From Planctomycetaceae bacterium (GTDB taxonomy: Bacteria; Planctomycetota; Planctomycetia; Planctomycetales; Planctomycetaceae), in NCBI GenBank assembly GCA_020426505.1, contig JAGQPX010000012.1, positions 62,001-126,000 of the forward strand: a DNA stretch of 64,000 nucleotides, read 5' to 3'. The translations under genes were made by a program, and so were the position numbers. The notes below the pieces were generated by a model. It saw only the letters and a program-made list of their open reading frames with translations, was not told the DNA's origin and ran no database searches. Positions within the stretch are counted from its first letter, which is position 1. Every line of letters begins with the position of its first letter. Below, piece by piece: positions 44,364 through 53,924 of the stretch.

Positions 44364-45514
44364 TCGTTGAAGTTCGAGGAACCGGAACTCACAACAAGGG
44401 CGCCGAGTTGATGCTCTGCGCCATTCGTCAGTACTTGAGAGAGCTCGATCCTGACATTCAATTGGCTGTTGACCCGTTCTTCGGAACCTACTCCGACCGT
44501 GCACGTCATGGGCTACTCTCGAAAGCCCGTGCCACCGGCTTCGGCCGTGCGAGTGTCGTGCAACGGTTAATGTCACCTGCGTATCGACGGACATACGGGC
44601 TCGTGGTTGATGAAGAAGTCAATGCGGTTCTTGATGCAGCGGGATTTGCGTACGGCGATCAATGGGGGCTTCGACCGACACGAGAGGCTGTGGAGTTCTA
44701 TTCCGAAGCGAAGCGTCGTGGACAGCCTGTCGTGCTCTTGCCCCAGGCGTTCGGCCCATTCTCTACGACAGAACTCGCCTCACAAGCAAAACGACTGATT
44801 GATGTTTCTTCACTGGTCTTCGCCAGAGATGACGTTTCGTTTCGGCATCTCCAGGAGTTGGGGGGACCGTTCCCGAATGTTCGCAAGGCTCCGGACTTCA
44901 CGAGCATCGTCAAGGGACACATGCCCCCGGATATTGAGTTACCGGAGAGGTACGCGTGCATCGTGCCCAACATCCGCATGCTTGATCAAGGTGCGAAAAA
45001 GGAACAGCAGGCTTACGTCGGTTTCCTGGCGGAGTGTATCCGGAGGTTGAGGGTTCGTGAGATTGAAGCCGTATTTCTTTTCCACGATGACACGACCGAT
45101 CCTCAAGTCGCAGATGCAGTCGAGAGCGAGTTGTCGTTTACGCTCAAACGAATTCGAGAGCATCGTCCGGAATACCTGAAGGGGATTCTGGGGCACTCCT
45201 GTCTTGTGATTGGGTCGCGATTTCACGCCTTGGTCGGCGCGCTTTCGCAAGCCGTACCTTGCATCGTGACCGGGTGGAGTCACAAGTACGAAATGCTGGT
45301 GTCCGACTACGGGTGTCCGGAACTGTTGATTCATCCTTCGGACAGCATCGAAATCACTGAATCGCTCTTGAACCAGTTGCTTTCCACACACTCACGATCC
45401 GCCGTCGTGACCAAGCTGCGGGAACATGGATGCGATCTGAATCGGCTGGTGAGAGAAATGTTCTCCCTGACCGCTGAAGTGATCGGTCTCGTGCCGAAAG
45501 TGGTGTGTGCATGA
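44360..45514 (+). CDS. Polysaccharide pyruvyl transferase family protein
   Basis: The protein has 384 residues from the ATG at 44360. Typical features are the N-terminal VEVRGTGTHNKGAELML, VVLLPQAFGPF, VFARDDVSFRHLQELGG, KAPDFTSIVKG and the late VIGSRFHALVGALSQAVPCI with WSHKYEMLVSDYGCPEL. The family adds ketal-linked pyruvate from PEP to sugars, giving negative charge. Overlap with the nitroreductase gene suggests they act together. Confidence 0.9.
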   Translation: MIVEVRGTGTHNKGAELMLCAIRQYLRELDPDIQLAVDPFFGTYSDRARHGLLSKARATGFGRASVVQRLMSPAYRRTYGLVVDEEVNAVLDAAGFAYGDQWGLRPTREAVEFYSEAKRRGQPVVLLPQAFGPFSTTELASQAKRLIDVSSLVFARDDVSFRHLQELGGPFPNVRKAPDFTSIVKGHMPPDIELPERYACIVPNIRMLDQGAKKEQQAYVGFLAECIRRLRVREIEAVFLFHDDTTDPQVADAVESELSFTLKRIREHRPEYLKGILGHSCLVIGSRFHALVGALSQAVPCIVTGWSHKYEMLVSDYGCPELLIHPSDSIEITESLLNQLLSTHSRSAVVTKLREHGCDLNRLVREMFSLTAEVIGLVPKVVCA

Positions 45515-45545
45515 CCTGTCATTCAGAACATGCTGGAGAGACTAG

Positions 45546-46337
45546 GTGAGTCTCTCATCCAGATTACGAGACCGGTCGTCACGGATCATTCGCGAAATGC
45601 GACCGAGCCGTGATGGCAATCTGGCATTCATCCATGTGCCCAAGTGCGGAGGGACGTCGGTCTGTAAATCGATTACGCGGCTGTATCCTCCGCGAAGAAT
45701 CACGGATGTCAAATCGTTCGAGTCAAAGGAGTGTGTCGATTTTCTTGGGATGGACCTCCTCGAGTTTCGCAAAGCACTCCTGGTCTACGAACTGATGTTG
45801 GGCGGGACGGGGCGGTTTCTCCATGGTCACTATCCCGTCGATGATCGCATCTGCGAACGATGGTCGAATGACTGGACGTTTGTGACCGTGCTGCGTGATC
45901 CAGTCGAACGATGGATCTCGCATTACTTTTTCAATCTCAACAGCGACTCACCGTTTTCCGTGAGCGACTCCTTGTCCGATTTTCTGGAATCTCCCAAGGC
46001 CTCCTACTTCGGAACGTTGTATGCGCGGTTCCTTGGCGGGCTTTCGGGCGACGATTCTTCAGATATTTCCGCTGCCGTAGCAGCCTCGTGTCGCACACTC
46101 GATCAAATGACCCATGTCGGATTCGTCGATCAACTCGATGCGTTTGCGACATTGCTCGGCCAAACTTTGAGCACTCGGATTGACATTGGCCACCTGAACC
46201 ACAATCGCACGAACAAGAGCGAACGAAACGAACAACTCACGCCGGCGATTATGGATCGAATCAGAGAGATCTGTTCTGTCGACCAGGAAATCTACGATTA
46301 TGCTGCCAAACGATTTCGAGCGGAGGTGGCGCCGTGA
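45546..46337 (+). CDS. Sulfotransferase family 2-type protein
   Basis: The 263-residue protein starts at GTG 45546. It has the PAPS loop FIHVPKCGGTSV (about residues 28-39) and FVTVLRDPVERWISHYFFNL, the 3'-phosphate region, as in Sulfotransfer_2 carbohydrate sulfotransferases. The end overlaps the next glycosyltransferase by four bases. It would modify the polymer with sulfate. Confidence 0.85.
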   Translation: MSLSSRLRDRSSRIIREMRPSRDGNLAFIHVPKCGGTSVCKSITRLYPPRRITDVKSFESKECVDFLGMDLLEFRKALLVYELMLGGTGRFLHGHYPVDDRICERWSNDWTFVTVLRDPVERWISHYFFNLNSDSPFSVSDSLSDFLESPKASYFGTLYARFLGGLSGDDSSDISAAVAASCRTLDQMTHVGFVDQLDAFATLLGQTLSTRIDIGHLNHNRTNKSERNEQLTPAIMDRIREICSVDQEIYDYAAKRFRAEVAP

Positions 46338-47287
46338 ACAACACTCTGGTCTCTATCATCATTCCGTGCTTCAACGCTGCCGAATATGTCGGTGAGGCGA
46401 TTGAGAGCGCATTGAACCAGACAGCACCGCATATCGAAGTCATCGTGATCGATGACGGATCAACCGACGACAGTGTCAACGTGCTCAGATCGTATGAAGA
46501 CCGAATATGTTGGCAGACGGGGCCAAATCGCGGTGGAGGTGCAGCTCGCAACACGGGGCTTAAGCAGGCGAACGGTGAATTCGTTCAGTTTCTGGACGCA
46601 GACGATCTTTTGCATCTAGAAAAAGTGAGTAGACAGCTCGCCGTCGCCGCACGACACCCGGATAGAATCGTCTATAGCGATTACGATTGGCATCCGATGG
46701 GAGAACCGGAAAACAGAAAGACATTTGCGGTCGACTGCGGTGATCGGGATTCCATCGTCTTCATTCTCGAAGAACCTCGTTTTTCGATCCAGGCGCCACT
46801 CCATCGCAGAAACTCGCTGCTGAGTATTGGTGGCTTTCGTGAGGACCTGAAGGGATCACAAGAGATCGACCTGCATCTCAGGCTGGCTTGCGCGGGGCAC
46901 CAGTTCACCCACCTTCCGGAGAGGTTGTCCACCGTACGCGGCATTCCCGGAAGTGTTTCGAGTCATTACGTGAGAACAATCGGCGAACAGTTGAAGTATC
47001 TGCCCGATCTGGCGGATCAGCTCGAACAAATTGGCCAATTGACGGACGATCGCCGCAGTGCCTTCGCCGGTCAGATGGCACGGTTGGGGCGCGCATGCCT
47101 GCAACGTGGCGGGACAGAAGTTGGAATGGCATTTCTCGCACAAGCCGACCGACTGCTGCCTTCCGCCGGGATCAACATGGCATATTCGCCGAAGATGCGT
47201 CCCTGTGTTCGACTGCTCGGACCAACCCTGACGGAGCGACTTGTATTGCTGAAGCGTCGTTTGTGCGGACAAACCATTCCGTCGTGA
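46334..47287 (+). CDS. Family 2 glycosyltransferase
   Basis: The 317-residue GT-A enzyme starts at GTG inside the previous stop. SIIIPCFNAAEYVGEAIESA, VIVIDDGSTDDSVNVLRSY, RGGGAARNTGLKQANGEFVQ and the DxD motif FLDADDLLH are present. The C-terminal half is variable. It adds one sugar to the lipid-linked unit in the cytoplasm; donor and acceptor unknown. Confidence 0.92.
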   Translation: MNNTLVSIIIPCFNAAEYVGEAIESALNQTAPHIEVIVIDDGSTDDSVNVLRSYEDRICWQTGPNRGGGAARNTGLKQANGEFVQFLDADDLLHLEKVSRQLAVAARHPDRIVYSDYDWHPMGEPENRKTFAVDCGDRDSIVFILEEPRFSIQAPLHRRNSLLSIGGFREDLKGSQEIDLHLRLACAGHQFTHLPERLSTVRGIPGSVSSHYVRTIGEQLKYLPDLADQLEQIGQLTDDRRSAFAGQMARLGRACLQRGGTEVGMAFLAQADRLLPSAGINMAYSPKMRPCVRLLGPTLTERLVLLKRRLCGQTIPS

Positions 47288-47322
47288 ACCGATCGTCTGG
47301 AATTCTGGAGACCGCAAAGAAT

Positions 47323-48501
47323 ATGGAGATTGGGCGTTCACTCAAGGTCCTGCATGCGATCCCCGCTTTTGTACGTGGGGGTGCCGAGCGAGTGATTGTC
47401 GACCTCTTTCGGGAACACCAGGCAGATCCGATGATGGACCTGCAATTCTGTGTCTTTGGACAGTTCGATCCCAAGGTATATTCGGACTTCAGTCCTCGTC
47501 GCGAACCGGTCTCGTTGGGATTCCATGACTCATGGCGAAGCTCAGCTGCGAAAAGGTGTCGTCGAGAGCTGCTTGAGTTGATCGACGATTTTCAACCGGA
47601 CATCGTGCACTCCCACCTCTGGCTGGCGCATTACTTTTCGGCGGTCGTCGCAGCAAAACGTTCGTTGCCCCATCTCGCTCATATTCAAGCCCAGTGGGAC
47701 TGGATGTCTCGCAAGCGGCTTAGCTTTCAAGTGCGACGCTGGTGTGTTCGGCAGGCCTTGCATAAGGCAGGAACCAAGTATGTCGCGTGTTCACAGACAT
47801 CGGGCGACTTTTTCGTCAAACATCTTGGTGCCCAATGGTCTCGCATGCGAATGATTCCCAATTCAGTGGATACCAATCGTTTCTCGCCTGATCGTCGCGA
47901 GTCAAACGGGTCGACGCAAGGCGGTGTCTTTACGATTGGAACGGCCGGACGTTTCGTGCCGGAGAAGGGACACGAACAGCTGATACGCGTGGTGCACTCG
48001 CTACGGAGTCTCTCCAAGCCGATCAGGCTTCTTATAGCCGGACAGGGTGGCGAACGAGCACGCTATCTTCAGGTGATCGAAGAACTGAATCTGCAGGGGC
48101 ACGTCACAATTGTTGGCCTCGTGGAGGATATGGAGAGTTTCTATGGATCACTGGATCTTTACGTTCATCCATCCACGGGTGCGGAAGGATTGCCCTTGGC
48201 AGTGCTCGAGGCTTTGAGTTCCGGCTGTCCCGTCGTCGCGACGGACTGCGCGGGGACCCGAGAGGCAGTCATTGATGGGGAAACAGGGTTGCTTGTCCCA
48301 CCAGACGACTTGCCTGCACTCGCGACGGCTGTCAGCCAGTTGATCGAGAGTCCCACGTTAGCCGAGCGAATGTCGCAGGCGGCGAGACAACACATCGTTC
48401 AGAACTACTCTGCCAAGGCGATGGCAAGTGATGTTCGCAATTACTACGGCACGATTCTGGGTCGCGATGTCGCAAACGCAACTGAGCGTGTGGCGGGTTG
48501 A
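47323..48501 (+). CDS. Family 4 glycosyltransferase
   Basis: The protein has 392 residues from the ATG at 47323; the frame is open upstream as a shadow of the neighbouring gene. GT-B fold: LKVLHAIPAFVRGGAERVIV at the start, then FTIGTAGRFVPEKGHEQLIR, LLIAGQGGERARYLQ and the donor-binding HPSTGAEGLPLAVLEALSSG followed by PVVATDCAGTREAVIDGETG. Retaining, nucleotide-sugar dependent. Confidence 0.93.
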   Translation: MEIGRSLKVLHAIPAFVRGGAERVIVDLFREHQADPMMDLQFCVFGQFDPKVYSDFSPRREPVSLGFHDSWRSSAAKRCRRELLELIDDFQPDIVHSHLWLAHYFSAVVAAKRSLPHLAHIQAQWDWMSRKRLSFQVRRWCVRQALHKAGTKYVACSQTSGDFFVKHLGAQWSRMRMIPNSVDTNRFSPDRRESNGSTQGGVFTIGTAGRFVPEKGHEQLIRVVHSLRSLSKPIRLLIAGQGGERARYLQVIEELNLQGHVTIVGLVEDMESFYGSLDLYVHPSTGAEGLPLAVLEALSSGCPVVATDCAGTREAVIDGETGLLVPPDDLPALATAVSQLIESPTLAERMSQAARQHIVQNYSAKAMASDVRNYYGTILGRDVANATERVAG

Positions 48502-48569
48502 GCTGCCATCGGCATGTCTTTCAAGGCTCCATCACGACGGAATCTCCGACAACTCGGGAGAACGGGACA

Positions 48570-49736
48570 ATGATCCCATTTAACAAACCGTTTATTGCCG
48601 GCAAAGAACTGCATTACATCGCTCAGGCAGTGACCTTCGGTAACATCGCCGGTGACGGCTTCTTTACGAAGAAGTGTGCCACCCTGTTTCAGGAGCAGTT
48701 CGGAATCGCGAAAGTCTTGATGACTCCCTCCTGTACGGCCGCTTTGGAAATGGCCGCCATTCTCTGCGACTTGCGGCCGGGCGACGAGGTGATCGTCCCC
48801 TCCTACACCTTCGTATCGACGGTCAGTGCGTTTGTCCGTGAGGGGGCGACACCCGTGTTTGTCGATGTGCGCCCCGACACCTTGAATCTCGACGAATCGC
48901 AGATCGAAGCCGCCGTTACTGAACGGACCAAAGCAATCGTGCCCGTCCACTACGCTGGTGTGAGTTGTGAGATGGACCGAATCATGGAGATTGCTGAGCG
49001 ACACGATCTGCTCGTGATCGAGGATGCGGCTCAAGGGGTCAATGCATCCTACAAAGGACGTGCGCTCGGCTCGATCGGCCACTTGGGAACGTACAGTTTC
49101 CACGAGACAAAGAACTACATCTGCGGAGAGGGGGGAGCACTTTGCATCAACGATCCACGATTCATCGAACGTGCGGAAATCATTCGCGACAAAGGCACGA
49201 ACCGTCAACGCTTCTTCCGGGGTGAGGTCGACAAATACACCTGGGTCGACGTCGGCTCGTCGTACGTTCCCAGCGAAATCTGCTCGGCGTTTCTCTATGG
49301 TCAACTTGAGTTGTTGGACACGATTGCTCGCCGAAGACGCGAGATTTACGAATTCTATGGACGTCTGCTCGAGCCACTCGCCGTCCGGGGACTTCTGGAG
49401 TTACCACAGATTCCAGCCGACTGCCAAAGCAACTATCACATGTTTTACATACTGCTGCCGACTCAGGAACTACGCGATTCTGTGATGGATCGACTCCGTG
49501 GAGAAGGCATCACAGCAGTGTTTCACTACATCCCATTACATTCGTCCCCGATGGGCATTCAATTGGGGACGCACGAGACAAAGCTGCCTGTCACTGAGAA
49601 TTTGAGTGGTCGCCTGCTCCGCCTGCCGTTCTTCTACAGCATTTCGGACGAAGAAGTGCAGAACGTGACCGACGTGATCAGCGAGATACTTCAGTCGGTC
49701 AATTCTCGTAAGAACGTCACAGCAAACGCCGGGTGA
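48570..49736 (+). CDS. wecE: dTDP-4-amino-4,6-dideoxygalactose transaminase (WecE/RffA)
   Basis: The protein has 388 residues. The sequence tracks E. coli WecE closely: MIPFNKPFIAGKELHYI, GDGFFTKKCATLFQEQFG, VLMTPSCTAALEMAAILCDL, DEVIVPSYTFVSTVSAFVRE, VPVHYAGVSCEMDRIMEIA, EDAAQGVNASYKGRALGSIG, and PLP-lysine Lys181 in SFHETKNY. It aminates dTDP-4-keto-6-deoxyglucose to dTDP-4-amino-4,6-dideoxygalactose (Fuc4N), the precursor of Fuc4NAc. The N-acetyltransferase (RffC) and rmlA/rmlB are not in the window. An ATG start at 48570 fits the family. Overlaps the next gene by GTGA. Confidence 0.95.
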   Translation: MIPFNKPFIAGKELHYIAQAVTFGNIAGDGFFTKKCATLFQEQFGIAKVLMTPSCTAALEMAAILCDLRPGDEVIVPSYTFVSTVSAFVREGATPVFVDVRPDTLNLDESQIEAAVTERTKAIVPVHYAGVSCEMDRIMEIAERHDLLVIEDAAQGVNASYKGRALGSIGHLGTYSFHETKNYICGEGGALCINDPRFIERAEIIRDKGTNRQRFFRGEVDKYTWVDVGSSYVPSEICSAFLYGQLELLDTIARRRREIYEFYGRLLEPLAVRGLLELPQIPADCQSNYHMFYILLPTQELRDSVMDRLRGEGITAVFHYIPLHSSPMGIQLGTHETKLPVTENLSGRLLRLPFFYSISDEEVQNVTDVISEILQSVNSRKNVTANAG

Positions 49737-51598
49737 CTCATCACTCACAGATGAGGCTCATGTTGTCATTCGATTCACGCATCCCTTCAACAGCACCCCT
49801 GGAAATGGGCTCACAATCACGACGTCGTGTCTCCGAGTCGGTTGCCTCGATCGAGCCGAGTTACCAACCGGGTATTCAGGGAAGACGGCGTTTGATAGTG
49901 GTCGGGTGTTTCATGCTGGTTGCTGTCAACGGGGTCGCGATTTCTGTGTTGCCTCATTTCGTGAGATACTTTCAGGCGGGAGACCTCGCGTTTGTTTCCG
50001 ACCCGGATGACTTAATCTACGTGGCCAATGGAACGAGGGCATTCTACGGAAGAGCCCTGGGAAACAGAGATTTGCCAACAGGGAATCCGCCAGGAATGCT
50101 GCCATTCGTAGGAACAGCGCCATTCGTTCACTTTGCCCGCATGTTTTGGGAACGTCCGCTCTCTGTCCTGTTCATCTGGCGGTTCTGGGCGGGGTTGTCC
50201 ATGTCGATCGGGCTCTTTGTCTTGATGAGATCATACTTCCAGTCCGAGTGGCCAGCATTTCTGACGGCTCTGCTGCTTCCGTGTGATGCCGGTTGGCTGA
50301 TGTGCCGTCCCGGAATTCAGAATCTGTTGATGGGATGGACACTCTGGACTCATCCGGATGCCACGATTGCTCGCGGAGGATCCGTCCATTGGCAACTGCG
50401 GGTTATCTCGCCAGCGACGCTGATTGTCTGGCTTCTGCTTTATTTCTGGCTCTTGGGACGCGCCCGGTCAACGGGGCAGACTGTCTGGGTCGTCCTTGCT
50501 GGCATCAGCCTTGGATTGCTGTGCGATGCCTACTTTTTCTTTGCGACCACAGCCGCATTGGGACTGCTGCTCCTGTTAATCTTCGACTCGGGACATCTTC
50601 GAACCTACTTGAAAGTGGGCATCATCAGTACCATCACTGCCCTGCCAATCGTCTTCAATATCTGGCACGCGAGGCAGGCGATGATCCCGGAGGCGGTCAA
50701 TCGCCTCGGAATTGCTGCGGACCTGACCGATGGTCTGGACTTACCTCGAATGGCGATTCTCGCGCTGTTGATCGGAGGAATCTCCGCCTTCCGGAAACGT
50801 CGCGAGATGCTCCCGATCTGGTGCTTCGCTTTGGCCGGTCTGTTGCTTTACAACAGCCATCTGCTCACGGGTGTCGACTTTCAACACGCACACTGGCGCG
50901 CATATGCCTTGATGCCGATCGCTTCTCTGATGTTGTTGATCGTTGGGTTTGATGTCGTGACAAGTATCAAGCCTTCGTGGTTGCTGCGGACAGCGGTCAC
51001 GACGGCTGTGTTGGTCAGCATCACAGCCGGGTATTACCTTCGAGTGGAAGCATCTGTTCGACCTAATGCCAGTACGCGAAGCGACCGTGCTGTGAGTGTA
51101 AGAGATACAGCAGAAGTCATCGCGCCCTGGTCCACTGTGGCTGGTCCTTCAGACTATCTCACTTATGCAGCTGTGACACGACCGCTGCTTCCGTTGTACG
51201 AGGCGATCGTATTTCACTCCAGCTTTATTGGAGAAAACGAGCTGAGTGAACGACGGGCGCTTAACGAAATCCTCATGGGAACCTCAGCGGACGCATACAG
51301 ACTCATCATCGACAAGCATCTGGAGACGTATCCGTTCGGTGATGCTGCGAGCAACTCTGAGGTCCGGCAGGAAATTTCGGATATGTATGTGGAAACATAC
51401 GATGAAATTCTTCGTGATTTTCCTACTGCAATGGACAATTACAACGTGCGTTACCTGGCAATTCCCGTCGATGACGCACCACCGGCAATCATCGCGTCAC
51501 ACTGCGAACTCATGAAATCATCGGACGTTTGGTCGATCTACGAGATCAATCTCCCGGAGAGAACAGAACGTACTCGTAGCGAAGGAGTCGACAAGTGA
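49733..51598 (+). CDS. Large integral membrane protein of the polysaccharide locus
   Basis: The 621-residue protein starts at GTG 49733 (an ATG at 49751). After a charged N-terminus come about nine to eleven membrane helices, e.g. RRRLIVVGCFMLVAVNGVAI and the stretch from about 155 to 430, then a soluble C-terminal part of about 170 residues. No family was recognised. The layout (N-terminal helix, long Asp-containing loop DPDDLIYVANGTRAF after it, then a helix bundle) is reminiscent of GT-C-type lipid-linked-sugar transferases, but no catalytic motif can be confirmed. Function not assigned. Confidence 0.75.
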   Translation: MTHHSQMRLMLSFDSRIPSTAPLEMGSQSRRRVSESVASIEPSYQPGIQGRRRLIVVGCFMLVAVNGVAISVLPHFVRYFQAGDLAFVSDPDDLIYVANGTRAFYGRALGNRDLPTGNPPGMLPFVGTAPFVHFARMFWERPLSVLFIWRFWAGLSMSIGLFVLMRSYFQSEWPAFLTALLLPCDAGWLMCRPGIQNLLMGWTLWTHPDATIARGGSVHWQLRVISPATLIVWLLLYFWLLGRARSTGQTVWVVLAGISLGLLCDAYFFFATTAALGLLLLLIFDSGHLRTYLKVGIISTITALPIVFNIWHARQAMIPEAVNRLGIAADLTDGLDLPRMAILALLIGGISAFRKRREMLPIWCFALAGLLLYNSHLLTGVDFQHAHWRAYALMPIASLMLLIVGFDVVTSIKPSWLLRTAVTTAVLVSITAGYYLRVEASVRPNASTRSDRAVSVRDTAEVIAPWSTVAGPSDYLTYAAVTRPLLPLYEAIVFHSSFIGENELSERRALNEILMGTSADAYRLIIDKHLETYPFGDAASNSEVRQEISDMYVETYDEILRDFPTAMDNYNVRYLAIPVDDAPPAIIASHCELMKSSDVWSIYEINLPERTERTRSEGVDK

Positions 51599-51632
51599 TG
51601 AAATTCCCGACAAGAACCCCCAAAGGACTCAC

Positions 51633-52670
51633 ATGACACAAAAGAGGGCATTCGTTACGGGCATCACAGGACAGGACGGTTACTACCTGACGCGTCTGTT
51701 GTTGGAGAAGGGATACGACGTTCGAGGCATCGTCCGGCGAACGAGCAGCATGAGCCGCCGTCGCATTGATCAGCTCAAGGATGAAATGCCCGATTGTGCC
51801 GATCGGATTACGATGCAGTATGGGGATGTGACTGATGCTGCCGGACTGATTCGCATCATTATGGAACTGGAGCCAGACGAAATCTATAACCTCGCCGCTC
51901 AGAGCCATGTGCGGGTTTCGTTCGACAAACCAGCGTACACGCAAGCCGCCAACACAGACGGGTGCCTGAATCTGCTCGAAGCCGTTCGATTACTCAATCA
52001 GCGAAAACCGGTACGATTCTATCAGGCTTCGACGAGTGAAATGTTCGGCGGTCTGCCGGAGACGGTTCCTCAGTCGGAGAAGACACCGTTCCATCCCCGC
52101 AGCCCATACGCGACAGCCAAAGTTGCGGCATTCCATCACACAATGAACTACCGAGAGGCCTACGGGCTGTTCGCATGTAACGGCATTTTGTTCAATCATG
52201 AGTCGCCCATGCGAGGTGAAAACTTCGTCACCCGTAAGATCACACTAGCGGCCGCGAGGATTAAGGAAGGACTCCAATCCGGAATCGCGTTGGGGAATAT
52301 CGACGCCCAACGAGATTGGGGCTACGCGGCTGACTACGTCGAAGGCATGTGGATGATGCTCCAGCACGACGAGCCAGAAGACTTTGTCCTCGCCACTGGA
52401 GAAGCTCACACTGTGCGTGAATTCCTGCAAGAGGCTTTCAGTCGAGTGGGACTAGACTACCAGGATTATCTCAGTATCGACTCCCACTATTTCCGTCCGA
52501 CTGAAGTGGAGCTGCTTTGTGGCGATGCAAGAAAGGCCCGTGAGGTCCTCGGCTGGGAACCAAAGACATCGTTCTCAGAACTGGTGCAACTCATGGTCGA
52601 CCATGACTGTGAACTGGCTCGTCAGGAACGGGCCTTCCATGATCTTGGTCGCCCGGCACAGGCGACCTGA
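51633..52670 (+). CDS. gmd: GDP-mannose 4,6-dehydratase
   Basis: The 345-residue extended SDR converts GDP-mannose to GDP-4-keto-6-deoxymannose, precursor of GDP-fucose, GDP-rhamnose or GDP-perosamine. Visible are the NAD(P) loop FVTGITGQDGYYLTRLLLEK, VRGIVRRTSSMSRRRIDQL, EIYNLAAQSHVRVSFDKPAY, FYQASTSEMFGG, the Tyr-Lys catalytic pair in SPYATAKVAAFHHTMNYREA and NHESPMRGENFVTRKITLA. The family fit is very strong. Confidence 0.96.
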   Translation: MTQKRAFVTGITGQDGYYLTRLLLEKGYDVRGIVRRTSSMSRRRIDQLKDEMPDCADRITMQYGDVTDAAGLIRIIMELEPDEIYNLAAQSHVRVSFDKPAYTQAANTDGCLNLLEAVRLLNQRKPVRFYQASTSEMFGGLPETVPQSEKTPFHPRSPYATAKVAAFHHTMNYREAYGLFACNGILFNHESPMRGENFVTRKITLAAARIKEGLQSGIALGNIDAQRDWGYAADYVEGMWMMLQHDEPEDFVLATGEAHTVREFLQEAFSRVGLDYQDYLSIDSHYFRPTEVELLCGDARKAREVLGWEPKTSFSELVQLMVDHDCELARQERAFHDLGRPAQAT

Positions 52671-52712
52671 CCGGATGCATGCTCGTTTCAGAACGACGCC
52701 AACCAGAATCTC

Positions 52713-53924
52713 ATGACTGAGACGATCATCAAGCTGACGCGAAGCACTGCGGATGTGATGAACCCACCATTGAAGGACGGGACTCATGCGCTGCGTGGGC
52801 TTCGCGTGTTACATGTCATTGACCGCTTGTCGATGGGTGGGACGCAGAACCTGTTGATGCGTTCAATCAGCGAGTTGGATCGTCGAGGAGTCAAGTCGCA
52901 GGTTTGCGTCCTTTCGTCAACCGTCTCGACTGATGAGAGCTATCGCGATCGAGTACAGCCTGAATACCTCAACTTCTCGGGAGATTACCGGAACCCCTTG
53001 ACGATGCTCGGATGTGAGCGTCGATTACGAGATGTTGTCGAACGTGTCGGCCCCGATCTGATACATTCCTATCTCTGGGTCTCGGACTTCCTGTCTGCGA
53101 AAGTGGCTGCAAAGACATCCACCAGTCACATCAGCCACATCGTCGATCGGCGACCCTGGCAGGAATCGAATCGTTTGATCCATCGAATTCGCCGTTCATC
53201 AACAAAGCAGGCGATGAAACGGGCTCGGACTCGTTATCTGGCCGTCTCGCAGGCCGCCAAGGAATTTGCGTGCGAGCACATGCAGTACGATCCGGGAATC
53301 GTCGCTGTCGCTGCCAATGGCATTGACTGGAATGAGTTTGCTGAGCAATGCCGTCCGTTGAACGGAAATGGGAAGCTCGTTCTTGGGATGGCCGGTCGAA
53401 TTGAGTTCGAGAAAGGACATCAGTATCTCTTGCAGGCAGTGGCCCGTCTCGTCGAACAGGGAATCCCGGTTAAGTTGCGGATTACGGGAGATGGACCATT
53501 GCGGGAAGAGACGGAGTCGTTTGTCAGATCAAACGGCTTGGAAGCACACGTATCATTCCTCGGTTGGGTGGCTTCAGTCACAGAGTTTTATCAGGCAGTC
53601 GACCTGTTCGTCGTCCCGTCCGTCAACGCAGAAGGGCTGCCCACAACCATTCTTGAAGCGATGGCTTCGGGATGTGTTGTGATCGCCTCGGACGTCGGCG
53701 GTGCCAGCGAGGCAATTCGTCATCATGTGGACGGCTGTCTGGTCCCCGCACGTGACGTCGATGCCCTTGTTGCCGAGGTCGCGAGGCTGGCTGGTAATCG
53801 CGATTTGCTCTGCCGAATGGGCGACTCGGCTCGAGCCCAGATTCGACAACACTTCACGACCGAACGGATGGTGGATGTCATTTGTGCGACTTACAACGCA
53901 ACACGAAAGGCTGCTCACGGATGA
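52713..53924 (+). CDS. Family 4 glycosyltransferase
   Basis: The 403-residue GT-B enzyme carries LRVLHVIDRLSMGGTQNLLM near the N-terminus, LVLGMAGRIEFEKGHQYLLQ and VVPSVNAEGLPTTILEAMAS in the donor-binding half, and VVIASDVGGASEAIRHHVDG. It resembles other GT4 members of this locus, notably the 47323 gene, suggesting duplication. The stop overlaps the epimerase start (ATGATG). Confidence 0.92.
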   Translation: MTETIIKLTRSTADVMNPPLKDGTHALRGLRVLHVIDRLSMGGTQNLLMRSISELDRRGVKSQVCVLSSTVSTDESYRDRVQPEYLNFSGDYRNPLTMLGCERRLRDVVERVGPDLIHSYLWVSDFLSAKVAAKTSTSHISHIVDRRPWQESNRLIHRIRRSSTKQAMKRARTRYLAVSQAAKEFACEHMQYDPGIVAVAANGIDWNEFAEQCRPLNGNGKLVLGMAGRIEFEKGHQYLLQAVARLVEQGIPVKLRITGDGPLREETESFVRSNGLEAHVSFLGWVASVTEFYQAVDLFVVPSVNAEGLPTTILEAMASGCVVIASDVGGASEAIRHHVDGCLVPARDVDALVAEVARLAGNRDLLCRMGDSARAQIRQHFTTERMVDVICATYNATRKAAHG

